A stretch of DNA of 64,000 nucleotides, taken from an uncultured Bacteroidales bacterium. Lineage in GTDB: Bacteria; Bacteroidota; Bacteroidia; Bacteroidales; Muribaculaceae. Within the stretch, counting starts at the first letter, position 1; each line of letters begins with the position of its first letter. Made by a program: the position numbers and the translations under genes. This document shows positions 9,556-18,619 of the stretch, one piece after another. Below the pieces are notes generated by a model. It was not told the DNA's origin and did no database searches. It worked only from the letters and a program-made list of their open reading frames with translations. Where the stretch lies: positions 1 through 64,000 of the forward strand of contig CANPDU010000008.1 of NCBI GenBank assembly GCA_947573135.1, in the 5' to 3' direction.

Positions 9556-9741
9556 ATGGCAATGACAATCAACTCCTCACCTGTTTTAACAGGAGAATCG
9601 GCAAAAGCTTTCGTTGAGGAAGCAGAACGCAACGGCATATTGCCTACGCCTTGTCTTTCGCCTGAACGCGAAGCACAGATTGCTGAATTTTTAAAAAAAT
9701 CGCGCGAGTTCATTTTTCCGCCCAAGGATAATAAAAATTGA
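9556..9741 (+). CDS. Small antitoxin-like protein encoded directly upstream of a GNAT gene
   Basis: 61-aa MAMTINSSPVLTGESAKAFVEEAERNG... ; overlaps the next CDS; layout typical of small protein/GNAT pairs. Confidence 0.55.
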   Translation: MAMTINSSPVLTGESAKAFVEEAERNGILPTPCLSPEREAQIAEFLKKSREFIFPPKDNKN

Positions 9742-10341
9742 CCTCAAATAATTTTATTCTCGAACGCGATGCCGTGATGCGACCTTATACTGCAGATGTC
9801 GCATCTTATTGTGTGCCATTTTCATGCGATGACAACGATCTTGATGAGTTCTTTTCAAAAGATGCTTTTCTATATGAAACTGAATTACTTGGAAAGACTT
9901 ATGCCTGGATTAACACTGCCGATCTCGAAAATTTTAGGATTGGTTACTTTGGCAAATGACAGCGTCAAAGCGCAGTTCATTGCTAATTCTGCTCGCAACC
10001 GCTTACAACGGAGCATTACAAATGAAAAACGCGGAATAAATTACCCGGCTGTACTTATCGGACGTTTAGGCGTTTCTTCCGAATATAGAGGCAGAGGTCT
10101 TAATATTGGGAGCCAGATCCTCGATTTTATCAAAGGTTGGTTCCGATCTTCCGACAATAAAACAGGATGTCGTTTTATTGTCGTTGATGCTTATAATCAC
10201 GAAAAGGCTCTGCATTTCTATGAGAAAAACGGGTTCAAACCACTTTATAAAACCGAACAAGAGGAACGTTCTTTTCTGGGATTAAAACCGGAAGATCCTT
10301 TGGAAACGCGTTTTATGTTCTTCGACTTAAAACGCGAATAG
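9738..10341 (+). pseudogene. GNAT-family N-acetyltransferase (toxin-like), reading frame disrupted near 9940-9960
   Basis: N-terminal part in ORF 9738-9959 (CDDNDLDEFFSKDAFLYETELLGKTYAWI...RIGYF), remainder in ORF 9796-10341 (TLANDSVKAQFI...YPAVLIGRLGVSSEYRGRG...DAYNHEKALHFYEKNGF). Confidence 0.75.
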
Positions 10342-10344
10342 CTT

Positions 10345-11328
10345 ATGCGAAGTTTGTTGTATATAATTGTTCTGTTTACTATTACAGCTTGCAGCTATTC
10401 GGGTGTCCGGCCATCGGTACTTGACGAAGCCCAGGATCTGATGCAGAGAGATCCGTTGGTTGCTATGTCAAAACTCAACAATATTGACATTTCAGAGTTT
10501 CAGGATTCTGCGACTATGGCCCGATGGGCGCTCTTATACAGCGAGGCACTGGCTGTCAACAAACTTTCAGCGCCGACCGACACGATTATAAACATAGCCA
10601 TAGATTATTACGGACATCACAATCTCACCAACGAGTTTGATAAGGCATCTCGCCTGAAAACGCAACTTCTTTCTTCAGATAAAGCTGATGCTCTTGCTAC
10701 GGCCCTATATCTTCAGAAAGAAAAGGAATTTTTCCTGTACAAAGAGCGAGCTAAACGAGAATTGTTTATGTCAGTAGGCCTAACGCTGTTACTTATTGCA
10801 GTCGGGGTTATAGTATGGATGCGCCAACGGATGAAACTGCAGGCTGCAAAAAACGATATACTGATGACTGAAGCATCAAGTCTTAAGTGTCAGATAGATG
10901 CGAGCCGCAGCGACATCAGTCGAATGGAGATAAAGCTGCACGGTCTGCTTGAAAACCGATTTTCACTTATCAATACCCTTTGTCAGACATACTATGAATC
11001 GCAGGGAACAAAGACAGAGCGAAAAGCAATTATCGATAAAGTAAAAAGTGAGATTGAATCGGTACGCACAGACTCTTTCCCGGAAATGGAGCAAGCGGTC
11101 AACGATTGCCTCGATAACATTCTTGTCAAAATCAAAGACAGTGTCCCCGATATCAAACCCGAGGATTATATGCTTTTGGTATTTCTTGCAAGCGGTCTTT
11201 CGACTCGGTCTATATGTCTGCTTCTCGACGAATCTGTCGATGTAGTCTATAAACGTAAATCGAGGCTCAAATCAAGGCTCAAAGAATCAGTCGGGACGAT
11301 AAATCCCGACATCATGGCTATTTTCTGA
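10345..11328 (+). CDS. Lipoprotein-like TPR/TM/C-terminal HTH regulator (Bacteroidetes type)
   Basis: Lipobox LFTITAC; helical periplasmic region; TM LFMSVGLTLLLIAVGVIVW; coiled coil; LuxR-like C-terminus EDYMLLVFLASGLSTRSICLLLDESVDVVYKRKSRLKSRLK. Confidence 0.7.
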   Translation: MRSLLYIIVLFTITACSYSGVRPSVLDEAQDLMQRDPLVAMSKLNNIDISEFQDSATMARWALLYSEALAVNKLSAPTDTIINIAIDYYGHHNLTNEFDKASRLKTQLLSSDKADALATALYLQKEKEFFLYKERAKRELFMSVGLTLLLIAVGVIVWMRQRMKLQAAKNDILMTEASSLKCQIDASRSDISRMEIKLHGLLENRFSLINTLCQTYYESQGTKTERKAIIDKVKSEIESVRTDSFPEMEQAVNDCLDNILVKIKDSVPDIKPEDYMLLVFLASGLSTRSICLLLDESVDVVYKRKSRLKSRLKESVGTINPDIMAIF

Positions 11329-11419
11329 CATGTTTTTAATACTGTCAGACTTTTTCAGAACAGCTCCATATATAATTTTGATTAACAGCGTCTTATAAAT
11401 CAAGATGTCAGACTTTCTT

Positions 11420-11452
11420 TTTGGTGGTTCATAGTATTCGTGAGTAATTTTG
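11420..11452 (+). promoter_or_regulatory. Promoter TTTG-N21-TAATTTTG for the barrel gene at 11472
   Basis: TTTG 11420-11423, TAATTTTG 11445-11452. Confidence 0.65.
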
Positions 11453-11471
11453 CTGCAAAAATTTTACTCAT

Positions 11472-13553
11472 ATGAATGCAAAATTACTCTCAGCTATTCT
11501 GACCACACTCCTTATCATCGAAGGTGTTTTCGCACAAAACAGTGAAGCTACTGACAGCCTCACTCGCGAGCTGCAGGAACTTGTCATCACTGCCAAACAG
11601 CCGGCAACAAAATTGGTCGGCACTACCCTCGTATCTACTGTCGTCGGTACAAATCTTGCCGGCCTCGGTACTGCTCTCGATGTTCTTGCTCAGTTACCGA
11701 TGTTAAAGGTTGAGGATAACGCCGTCAATGTCATAGGTAAGAACAATATCGAAATCTATATCGACGGGCGCCCCATGCGCGACGAACAGGAACTACAGCA
11801 GCTGCTTTCCTCCAATATCAGGAAAGTCGAATTGCTCATGGCTCCGGGAGCTGCTTATGCAAGCACAACTGGAGCGGTACTTAAAATCACAACACGCCGG
11901 AATTTCGTAAAGGGACTTTCGTTCACTGATCGATTCCAACTTCAACGGCGCCGCAAATGGTCGGTTTTGGATTATCTCACCCTAAGCTATCGAGCAGGTA
12001 ACTGGGAGTTCTTTGCCAACGGTACGATAAATCACAATAACTCATTAGCAAAGGGATTAACTACCAATACACTTGTTTACGAAGGGAAAGAAACGGTAGT
12101 AGGGAGTAGCCAAAATAATACATATCCTACGACAACAGGCGTTGTCAAGGCAGGATTCAACTATGCCAATGGCCCACAATCGTTTGGAGCATACTACCGT
12201 TACAATCCTGAACACGGTGATTTCAAAAACACAGGTAGCGAATGGCTTAACTACAATCCGGCAATCAGCAGTAATATAGACAAACATACAAGAGCACACA
12301 GCCACCTCGCTTCTCTCTACTATGAAAACACTTTTGCTGAAAAATTTCTTCTTCACTTTGATGGCGATTTTCGTCGGTCAAATGAAAGCAATACTGTAGC
12401 AACTACTTATCCTTCTTCGTCTTTTCCTGCCGTAAACTCGACTGATGAACGGACATCAACCCTTTGGGCGGGAAAATTGTATCTGAATTTTTCTCTTTGG
12501 AATGGTGATTTTACAGTGGGGACTCAGGATAGCTATACGCATACTTCTCTTGATTACCGTATGCTTAATATCTCAGTCAGCGAGTATATTCCGTCTTCCA
12601 TGACTGATGCACGGCAGACCTCAGCAGCATTGTTCGCTTCATGGTCACGTATATTCGGCAAGTTCTCCCTTTTGGCAGGGGCAAGATATGAATATGTCGA
12701 TTATGACTTCAAGGTTGACGGCAAACGCTATGAAGAAGTAAGCCGCCGCGACTATCTGTTAACGCCTGACGTATCGGTTGGTTACTCTTTTAACGAAGAA
12801 TCGCAGATAAGCCTCAGTTATAAAATGGCGACGGTCAAGCCTCCATATTCACAACTCACCGGTTCACTGAATTATGTTGGCTTGCACCAAATCGAAGGAG
12901 GCAATCCGGCATTGCATGACGAGCGAATGCACGACATTCAACTTTTCGGCATTTGGAAAGGCTTCATGCTCCAAGCTGATTACACCCGCACACTTGACAC
13001 CTATGCTTACGTTAAACAACTATATCCCGCCGACAACCTCCAGCTAATCATGCACCCGGTCAATATTGACGTTTCGGCGCTGAGTCTTTATCTTGTATGG
13101 AGTAAGCCTGTGCGCCGATGGACTCCGAATATTACTGCCGGTATGTACAGACAGTGGCTACAGCTTGATGATCACAGCTACGACAAACCGATATTCTCTT
13201 ACTATTTCGACAACACTTTCTCCTTTCCACACGGGTGGACGATTACAGCCAATATAAACGGCAGCTCGCAGGGTGATATGCATACCAACCGTTTTGGCGC
13301 TTCTTGGTTTACAATGGATGCGTCGGCAGGCAAGACATTTCTAAACAAATCGCTCACCGTCAAACTGGCTGCAACCGACATATTCAATACGGCAAACAAC
13401 GACTGGACTATGAATACATACGGCGTTTTTGTTGACAAACGCCAGAGCTATGACCGACGAGGTGTCTCCCTGAATATCATTTACAACTTTCAGCCTCGCA
13501 AAAGCAAATATAAAGGCTCATCAGCCGCAGAAGATGAGCTGAAGCGACTTTAA
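11472..13553 (+). CDS. TonB-dependent receptor-like outer membrane beta-barrel protein
   Basis: Signal peptide, plug-like region (LDVLAQLPMLKVEDNAVNVIGKNNIEIYIDGRPM...VELLMAPGAAYASTTGAVLKITTRR) and a long barrel. Confidence 0.8.
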   Translation: MNAKLLSAILTTLLIIEGVFAQNSEATDSLTRELQELVITAKQPATKLVGTTLVSTVVGTNLAGLGTALDVLAQLPMLKVEDNAVNVIGKNNIEIYIDGRPMRDEQELQQLLSSNIRKVELLMAPGAAYASTTGAVLKITTRRNFVKGLSFTDRFQLQRRRKWSVLDYLTLSYRAGNWEFFANGTINHNNSLAKGLTTNTLVYEGKETVVGSSQNNTYPTTTGVVKAGFNYANGPQSFGAYYRYNPEHGDFKNTGSEWLNYNPAISSNIDKHTRAHSHLASLYYENTFAEKFLLHFDGDFRRSNESNTVATTYPSSSFPAVNSTDERTSTLWAGKLYLNFSLWNGDFTVGTQDSYTHTSLDYRMLNISVSEYIPSSMTDARQTSAALFASWSRIFGKFSLLAGARYEYVDYDFKVDGKRYEEVSRRDYLLTPDVSVGYSFNEESQISLSYKMATVKPPYSQLTGSLNYVGLHQIEGGNPALHDERMHDIQLFGIWKGFMLQADYTRTLDTYAYVKQLYPADNLQLIMHPVNIDVSALSLYLVWSKPVRRWTPNITAGMYRQWLQLDDHSYDKPIFSYYFDNTFSFPHGWTITANINGSSQGDMHTNRFGASWFTMDASAGKTFLNKSLTVKLAATDIFNTANNDWTMNTYGVFVDKRQSYDRRGVSLNIIYNFQPRKSKYKGSSAAEDELKRL

Positions 13554-13563
13554 CTCATCGCCG

Positions 13564-14292
13564 TTAACGCATATGGGTGACGCCGATGGAGAGGATGTTG
13601 AGGCGTGACGGGGTCGAGGACGTAGCAATGGCGTTTATGCAGTCGAGGACGGTTGAGCCGGTGGTTATGACGTCGTCTACTATCGCGACCGACAAGCCGT
13701 CGAGTTCTTCAGGATGTCTGATGCCGAAACTGCCGCGCACATTGTCATAGCGCTCATAGCCGCTGCGACGTGTCTGCGTGTGGTGAGAGCGCAAAGCCGT
13801 AAGATTGTCTCCGACCTCGCAACCAAGAGCCTCGGCAAGACCTCGCGCCACTTCGAGGCTCTGATTATAGCCTCGTTTCAGCAGCTTGTCACGGTGAAGA
13901 GGAACCGGGAGCAGCACATCAAATCTGTCACTGAGTCCGTCAGCGGCAAGTTCGGCGCCATACAGGCGTCCGAGCTGACAAGCTGTGGCCGGACGGTCGT
14001 TATACTTAGCCTCGTGGATCAGATGCGCATAGAGGCTGTCGCTGTAATAATAAAACCAGCCCGCAGCGATATCAATTTCATGTTCACCTCCTATACGCTG
14101 ATGCAGAGTGTTAAACCCGACATTATGCAGATAAGTACGCGGCAGCTCGGCCATGCATCCGATACACAGCAGTTTCTCGCCGGTCACAAGCGTTCGGCCG
14201 CACACACGGCACGTGCGTGGAAAGACCGTGTCGAGCGCCGACGCGCCCATCAGACGAATTGCTCTGATGTATTTAGACATCGCGGAAGTCAT
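13564..14292 (-). CDS. comF: ComF family protein (phosphoribosyltransferase-like)
   Basis: CRVCGRTL...CIGCMAELPRT zinc finger; VPLHRDKLLKRGYNQS; VAIVDDVITTGSTV PRPP motif. Confidence 0.9.
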   Translation of the reverse strand: MTSAMSKYIRAIRLMGASALDTVFPRTCRVCGRTLVTGEKLLCIGCMAELPRTYLHNVGFNTLHQRIGGEHEIDIAAGWFYYYSDSLYAHLIHEAKYNDRPATACQLGRLYGAELAADGLSDRFDVLLPVPLHRDKLLKRGYNQSLEVARGLAEALGCEVGDNLTALRSHHTQTRRSGYERYDNVRGSFGIRHPEELDGLSVAIVDDVITTGSTVLDCINAIATSSTPSRLNILSIGVTHMR

Positions 14293-14306
14293 GGCTTCGA
14301 TCTATA

Positions 14307-14338
14307 TTTGCAAGGTAGACTAATTATTCCTATCTTTG
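14307..14338 (+). promoter_or_regulatory. Promoter TTTG-N20-TATCTTTG
   Basis: TTTG 14307-14310, TATCTTTG 14331-14338, only 5 nt before the ATG at 14344. Confidence 0.7.
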
Positions 14339-14343
14339 GGCAT

Positions 14344-14844
14344 ATGCTTGCCTTATCAATAATTCTAAGCGTGTTTCAGACGCCTGAGTTCTATGTCATC
14401 GTCAGCGTGATCGCTGCGGCGGTGGTCGCTCTTGTCTCTCTGCCTGAAAGGAAGGGCGAAGTCAAGTTGCATCTTCTTGCCGGCGAACTGGAAGCGTCGG
14501 AGTCCGGTTATGAAAATCAGGGAGCCGGACACGGATCAATAACCTTTGACGTTCACGCCGGAAACATAGTCACCCTGAGACGTGAAGGGCTCGTCGGGAT
14601 CAGCATGAGCGGCGCCGTATCGCTTGCCGTAAGAGTGTCCGGATTTGACATCGTCATCGAGGATCGCGTCACTCCCGGTGACCTGTCACCGCTCGGCATG
14701 GCCGCTGCGGCAGTCTTCACTCTCGACTTCCTCGCTCCCGAATGGTATCACATCCGCTACGAAAGCGAACAGTTCAGCGAACATGCGGCGCTGACACTTC
14801 ACGTCAGGGAAGGCATCAGAATGGAGAAAAAACTTATCCATTGA
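14344..14844 (+). CDS. Hypothetical protein with an N-terminal TM helix
   Basis: In-frame ATG at 14344 just after the promoter. The upstream part of ORF 13714-14844 is antisense to comF and is not considered coding. Confidence 0.6.
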   Translation: MLALSIILSVFQTPEFYVIVSVIAAAVVALVSLPERKGEVKLHLLAGELEASESGYENQGAGHGSITFDVHAGNIVTLRREGLVGISMSGAVSLAVRVSGFDIVIEDRVTPGDLSPLGMAAAAVFTLDFLAPEWYHIRYESEQFSEHAALTLHVREGIRMEKKLIH

Positions 14845-16201
14845 CACCAAACAGCTGAAGGAACCATGTCGAAATGCCGACGTAGATGATCAGACCTAAA
14901 AGGTCGTTGGAAATCTGAATGAACGGACCTGTTGCAAGAGCCGGGTTTATCTTCATTTTTTCAAGAGTCAGCGGCACGATAGTGCCGAGCAGAGATGCAA
15001 ACATTACCACGATAAACAGCGACACCGCAACAGAAAGCGTCACGGCCAGATCTGACGGATAGACAATTATGTTGTAGACAAGTATAACGCCTGAAATTAT
15101 TGTGGCATTGAGCAGACCGATCAGCACCTCCTTGCCCAGCTGCTTGGAGAACTCCTTGACGTCGAGAGAGCCGTTTGCGAGGCCCTGAACGACGATAGCC
15201 GAAGCCTGCACGCCGACATTTCCGCCCGTACCGCCGATGATAGGAATAAACAGCGCCAGAGCCGTGACAGCCTGCAGCTGAGCTTCGAAGCCTGTGAGGA
15301 TCAGCGAAGCGAGAATGCCCGACACAATGCCGATGAGCAGCCAGGGGATACGTGCTTTGGTCTGAGCAAGAATGGAGTCGTCGGCATCGACGTCAGACGA
15401 GATACCTGAAGCCAGCTGATAGTCGCGCTCGCTTGACTCACGCACACGGTCCATCACGTCATCGACCGTGATCTGGCCGAGAAGACGGCCTATGGAGTCA
15501 ACGACAGGCATCGCCACAAGGTCATACTTCTCAAAATCGAGAGCCACGTCGTCGATCGGCGTATCAGCTTTGACACTGACCGGATCAATCTCCATGACAT
15601 GCTTGATCTTTGACACCGACGGATGCGAGATCATCTTTTTCAACGGGAATATGCCACGGAGCTTATAATCGTTGTCAACTACGTAGATATAATATATCTC
15701 GTCGACTTCCTCGGCCTGCATTCTCATTTCCTTGATACACTCGGGCATCGACCAGTTTTCATTGACGACTATCATCTCAGTGCCCATCAGACCGCCGGCA
15801 GTGTCTTCGTCGTATTTCAGAAGGTCGATGATATCACCGGCCTGCTCGACATCATCTATATGCGAGAGGATCTCCTCGCGCTCGTCGACATCAAGCTGCT
15901 GGATAAGGTCGACGGCGTCGTCAGTATCGAGGTGGTCGATCTGCTTGGCGATCTCCTCGGCCGGCATATCGGAAATAAGTTTCAGACGGTCGTCCTCATC
16001 AAGCTCCATGAGCACATCGGCAGCCGTGTCGTCATCAAGCAGACGATAGAGATACTCCGCTTCGTCAAGCTCAAGATTCTGATAAAGCTCGGCAATGTCG
16101 GCCGGGTGGAGATCTTCGAGCTCTTTGATAGCCTGCTCCTTGTCGTCGGAATGAATTATCTGACGAATATGCTCGAGGTATTCGGGAGTGTATTCCTTCA
16201 T
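14834..16201 (-). CDS. mgtE: Magnesium transporter MgtE
   Basis: MgtE_N repeats (LHPADIAELYQNLELDEAEYLYRLL...), CBS domains, C-terminal TM domain (GGTGGNVGVQASAIVVQGLA). Confidence 0.93.
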   Translation of the reverse strand: MKEYTPEYLEHIRQIIHSDDKEQAIKELEDLHPADIAELYQNLELDEAEYLYRLLDDDTAADVLMELDEDDRLKLISDMPAEEIAKQIDHLDTDDAVDLIQQLDVDEREEILSHIDDVEQAGDIIDLLKYDEDTAGGLMGTEMIVVNENWSMPECIKEMRMQAEEVDEIYYIYVVDNDYKLRGIFPLKKMISHPSVSKIKHVMEIDPVSVKADTPIDDVALDFEKYDLVAMPVVDSIGRLLGQITVDDVMDRVRESSERDYQLASGISSDVDADDSILAQTKARIPWLLIGIVSGILASLILTGFEAQLQAVTALALFIPIIGGTGGNVGVQASAIVVQGLANGSLDVKEFSKQLGKEVLIGLLNATIISGVILVYNIIVYPSDLAVTLSVAVSLFIVVMFASLLGTIVPLTLEKMKINPALATGPFIQISNDLLGLIIYVGISTWFLQLFGVNG

Positions 16202-16205
16202 TGAC

Positions 16206-17012
16206 TTAATTGTTGTTAGCGGCCGACATGCGCGCCGATGAAACGATATTGGTAAGATCTATAAACTCCGCTACACTCAGCTGCTCCGGACGCATTGCAA
16301 AAAGAGGACTGTCAGCGACCTGTGCACCGGGAGGGAGAAGACTCTTAACAGAATTGCGTATTGTCTTGCGCCGCTGACCGAAAGTCGTCTTCACGACCGT
16401 GCGGAAGAGCGCCTCGTCGCATCCGAGATCTGTGACGCTGTTTCGGCGCATAATGATCACTCCCGATTTGACTTTGGGCGGCGGATTGAACACATGCTCA
16501 CTGACCGTGAACAGATAATCTATGTCATACCACGCCTGAAGCAGCACACTAAGGATGCCACGGGTCTTTGTGCCGGGCCCGGCAGCGATTCGTTCGGCTA
16601 CTTCGCGCTGCAGCATCCCGGAGCAACAAGGTATCATATCCTTATAGTCAAGGACATGAAAGAAAATCTGCGATGAAATATTATAAGGATAGTTGCCTAT
16701 CACACAGAATTTCCGGCCGGGAAATATCGCAGCGAGATCAAGCCGGAGAAAATCGCCCTCAATAATGCGTGAGCCGTCGCCAAGCTCAGGGAAATTGGTT
16801 TTCAGGTAATCGACGCTCTCACGGTCGATCTCAACGACCGTGACATCATGACCGGCTTCAAGCAGCGGCCGTGTCAGCACACCCATGCCCGGGCCTACCT
16901 CGAGAACGGGCAGGCCTTTATAGTCATCAAGCGTGGCTGCGATACGCGCCGCCACTGACAAATCGGTCAGAAAATGCTGACCGAGAGCTTTTTTGGGTTT
17001 TACCTGCGGCAT
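16206..17012 (-). CDS. rsmA: 16S rRNA (adenine1518/1519-N6) dimethyltransferase
   Basis: KKALGQHFLTD, VLEVGPGMGVLTRPLL, VIGNYPYNISSQIFF. Confidence 0.95.
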   Translation of the reverse strand: MPQVKPKKALGQHFLTDLSVAARIAATLDDYKGLPVLEVGPGMGVLTRPLLEAGHDVTVVEIDRESVDYLKTNFPELGDGSRIIEGDFLRLDLAAIFPGRKFCVIGNYPYNISSQIFFHVLDYKDMIPCCSGMLQREVAERIAAGPGTKTRGILSVLLQAWYDIDYLFTVSEHVFNPPPKVKSGVIIMRRNSVTDLGCDEALFRTVVKTTFGQRRKTIRNSVKSLLPPGAQVADSPLFAMRPEQLSVAEFIDLTNIVSSARMSAANNN

Positions 17013-17028
17013 CTGACATTATTTTCCA

Positions 17029-17060
17029 CAAAAGTACAGTATTTTTGCCAATAGAACAAA
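17029..17060 (-). promoter_or_regulatory. rsmA promoter TTTG-N20-TACTTTTG (minus strand)
   Basis: Plus-strand CAAAAGTA 17029-17036 and CAAA 17057-17060, 20 nt spacer. Confidence 0.6.
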
Positions 17061-17097
17061 AAAATCGGGGTGCATCCATTTTCAGGAGACGCCCCGA
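17058..17097 (-). terminator. Rho-independent terminator of the 17130 gene
   Basis: Minus-strand TCGGGGCGTCTCC...GGATGCACCCCGA stem followed by TTTTTTT. Confidence 0.8.
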
Positions 17098-17129
17098 CTT
17101 ATAGTTTCAGTCCAAATATAGCCGAACTA

Positions 17130-18599
17130 TCAATATTTGATGAATGACTTGATGTAGTTTTTCTGTTCGGGAGTCATCGGGACATTGCCTTTAACGGCAT
17201 GGCTACGTACTTTGGCTGCTGAAGCAGGAGTCTGAAATGTGATGCCGAGTTCAAACGATGCGGTGTTGTCTTTCCAGATCGGCAGCAGATCAGTGATATG
17301 GTCAACCTGAACCATCGCGGGAAGGAATATGCTGAGCATCGGATTTTCAACTGCCATTTCTGTGATAAGTTTCTCGATCACGGGACCGCCGACAGAAAGT
17401 ACGAGGGGCATGAAGTCTTCGACCATTTCCTTATCAACATAGAGCTGGAAGTATTCGCCTTCGTATCTGTATTTCAAGGGCACTCCTGTCACAAACCAGC
17501 TGAGCACCTTGCGCACGAGTGCGGGACTTACGGCGCTCAGATCGATATCCATGTCTTCGGGAAGAAGAGCGCTCAGAGAAGAGATCGTCGACTGCAGCTC
17601 TTCGTCGGTCATGGTGCTGAGACTGCCGATAACCTCAAGCACCTGAGCGGCTGTTTCGGCATTGCCACCGTCTTTGACAGCCTGACTGACAATGGCATTG
17701 ATATTGGGGAGAATATAAACATACTCTTTGTCAGCATACCAGTTGACAAGGTTGGCCGGAGATTTGATCCATTCACGCTGATAGGGATTGACAGCACCGC
17801 CAAAGAATTTCGACATCAGCCATGACTGGATATTCTCGGCATCGGCGGGAAGAGGATTACCTGAATAGTCTGTCGGGATAATTGTATTGTAATAGTCGGC
17901 CGAAAGAGCTCCGTCGGCAATGAAATCAACTTTATTGAGGAATTCGGAGATTACCTGAGAGCCGAGCATCTTGACAGCAGAGCCGACATAGAGCTTGTTG
18001 TCAGCGTCGGGCGAGCCGATCACACCTCCGTCTTCCTTATTGCCGCAGGCAGCAGAGTCCTTGACAACCCACTCGAGAAAAACAGGTGTAAAATCGCTTA
18101 AACTGCTGTTTTCGCCATAGATAGTAGTCGAGAGCGCATACACGCCTGTCTTGACATCACCGCGACCATATTCAGTCAGCGATGTGGTCATATCAGCGGA
18201 AACTGTCGAGCCGTCACCGGCAATCACACCCGAAACGGTAAAATGGAACACGCCCGGTTCGCCGGCGAAAGCGCGTGCGGCGACTGTCGGTTTCGGCAGT
18301 TCGGCAGAGCCGGTATATTTGAAGTTTTCACCGGTATATTCCATATCGACAGGAACCACCAGTGTGGGATAACCGTTGACAATATTCTCAATCTTGATAT
18401 TGGCCTTGGTATCGCTCAGGGCCTCAACCGTAAGAGTTCCGCCATTGACAGTCTCGCCGTTGATTTCAACAGTGAGTTTGTCACCTGCGACAGGTTCGCT
18501 CTTGATGTTTTCAAATGGAGCCGGATCATTATCCGAGCAGCCGGTCAGGAAACCTGCGCCTGCCATGAGTACTCCGAGTGCAAATGATAGTTTTTTCAT
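17130..18599 (-). CDS. DUF4925-like secreted lipoprotein
   Basis: Lipobox AGAGFLTGC-SDND; DKLTVEINGETVNGGTLTVEALSDTKANIKIENIVNGYPTLVVPVDM repeat-like N-terminal region. Confidence 0.55.
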   Translation of the reverse strand: MKKLSFALGVLMAGAGFLTGCSDNDPAPFENIKSEPVAGDKLTVEINGETVNGGTLTVEALSDTKANIKIENIVNGYPTLVVPVDMEYTGENFKYTGSAELPKPTVAARAFAGEPGVFHFTVSGVIAGDGSTVSADMTTSLTEYGRGDVKTGVYALSTTIYGENSSLSDFTPVFLEWVVKDSAACGNKEDGGVIGSPDADNKLYVGSAVKMLGSQVISEFLNKVDFIADGALSADYYNTIIPTDYSGNPLPADAENIQSWLMSKFFGGAVNPYQREWIKSPANLVNWYADKEYVYILPNINAIVSQAVKDGGNAETAAQVLEVIGSLSTMTDEELQSTISSLSALLPEDMDIDLSAVSPALVRKVLSWFVTGVPLKYRYEGEYFQLYVDKEMVEDFMPLVLSVGGPVIEKLITEMAVENPMLSIFLPAMVQVDHITDLLPIWKDNTASFELGITFQTPASAAKVRSHAVKGNVPMTPEQKNYIKSFIKY

Positions 18600-18619
18600 T
18601 AGGATGAGTTTTTGGTTTG

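Noticed and set aside
13714-14343. 5' two-thirds of the 376-aa plus ORF (13714-14844)
   Set aside because: Mostly antisense to comF, which has clear motifs; only the part from 14344 is supported as coding.
15623-16204. 193-aa plus-strand ORF antisense to mgtE
   Set aside because: Entirely overlaps a convincing mgtE; I/V/D-rich shadow translation of the acidic MgtE_N repeats.
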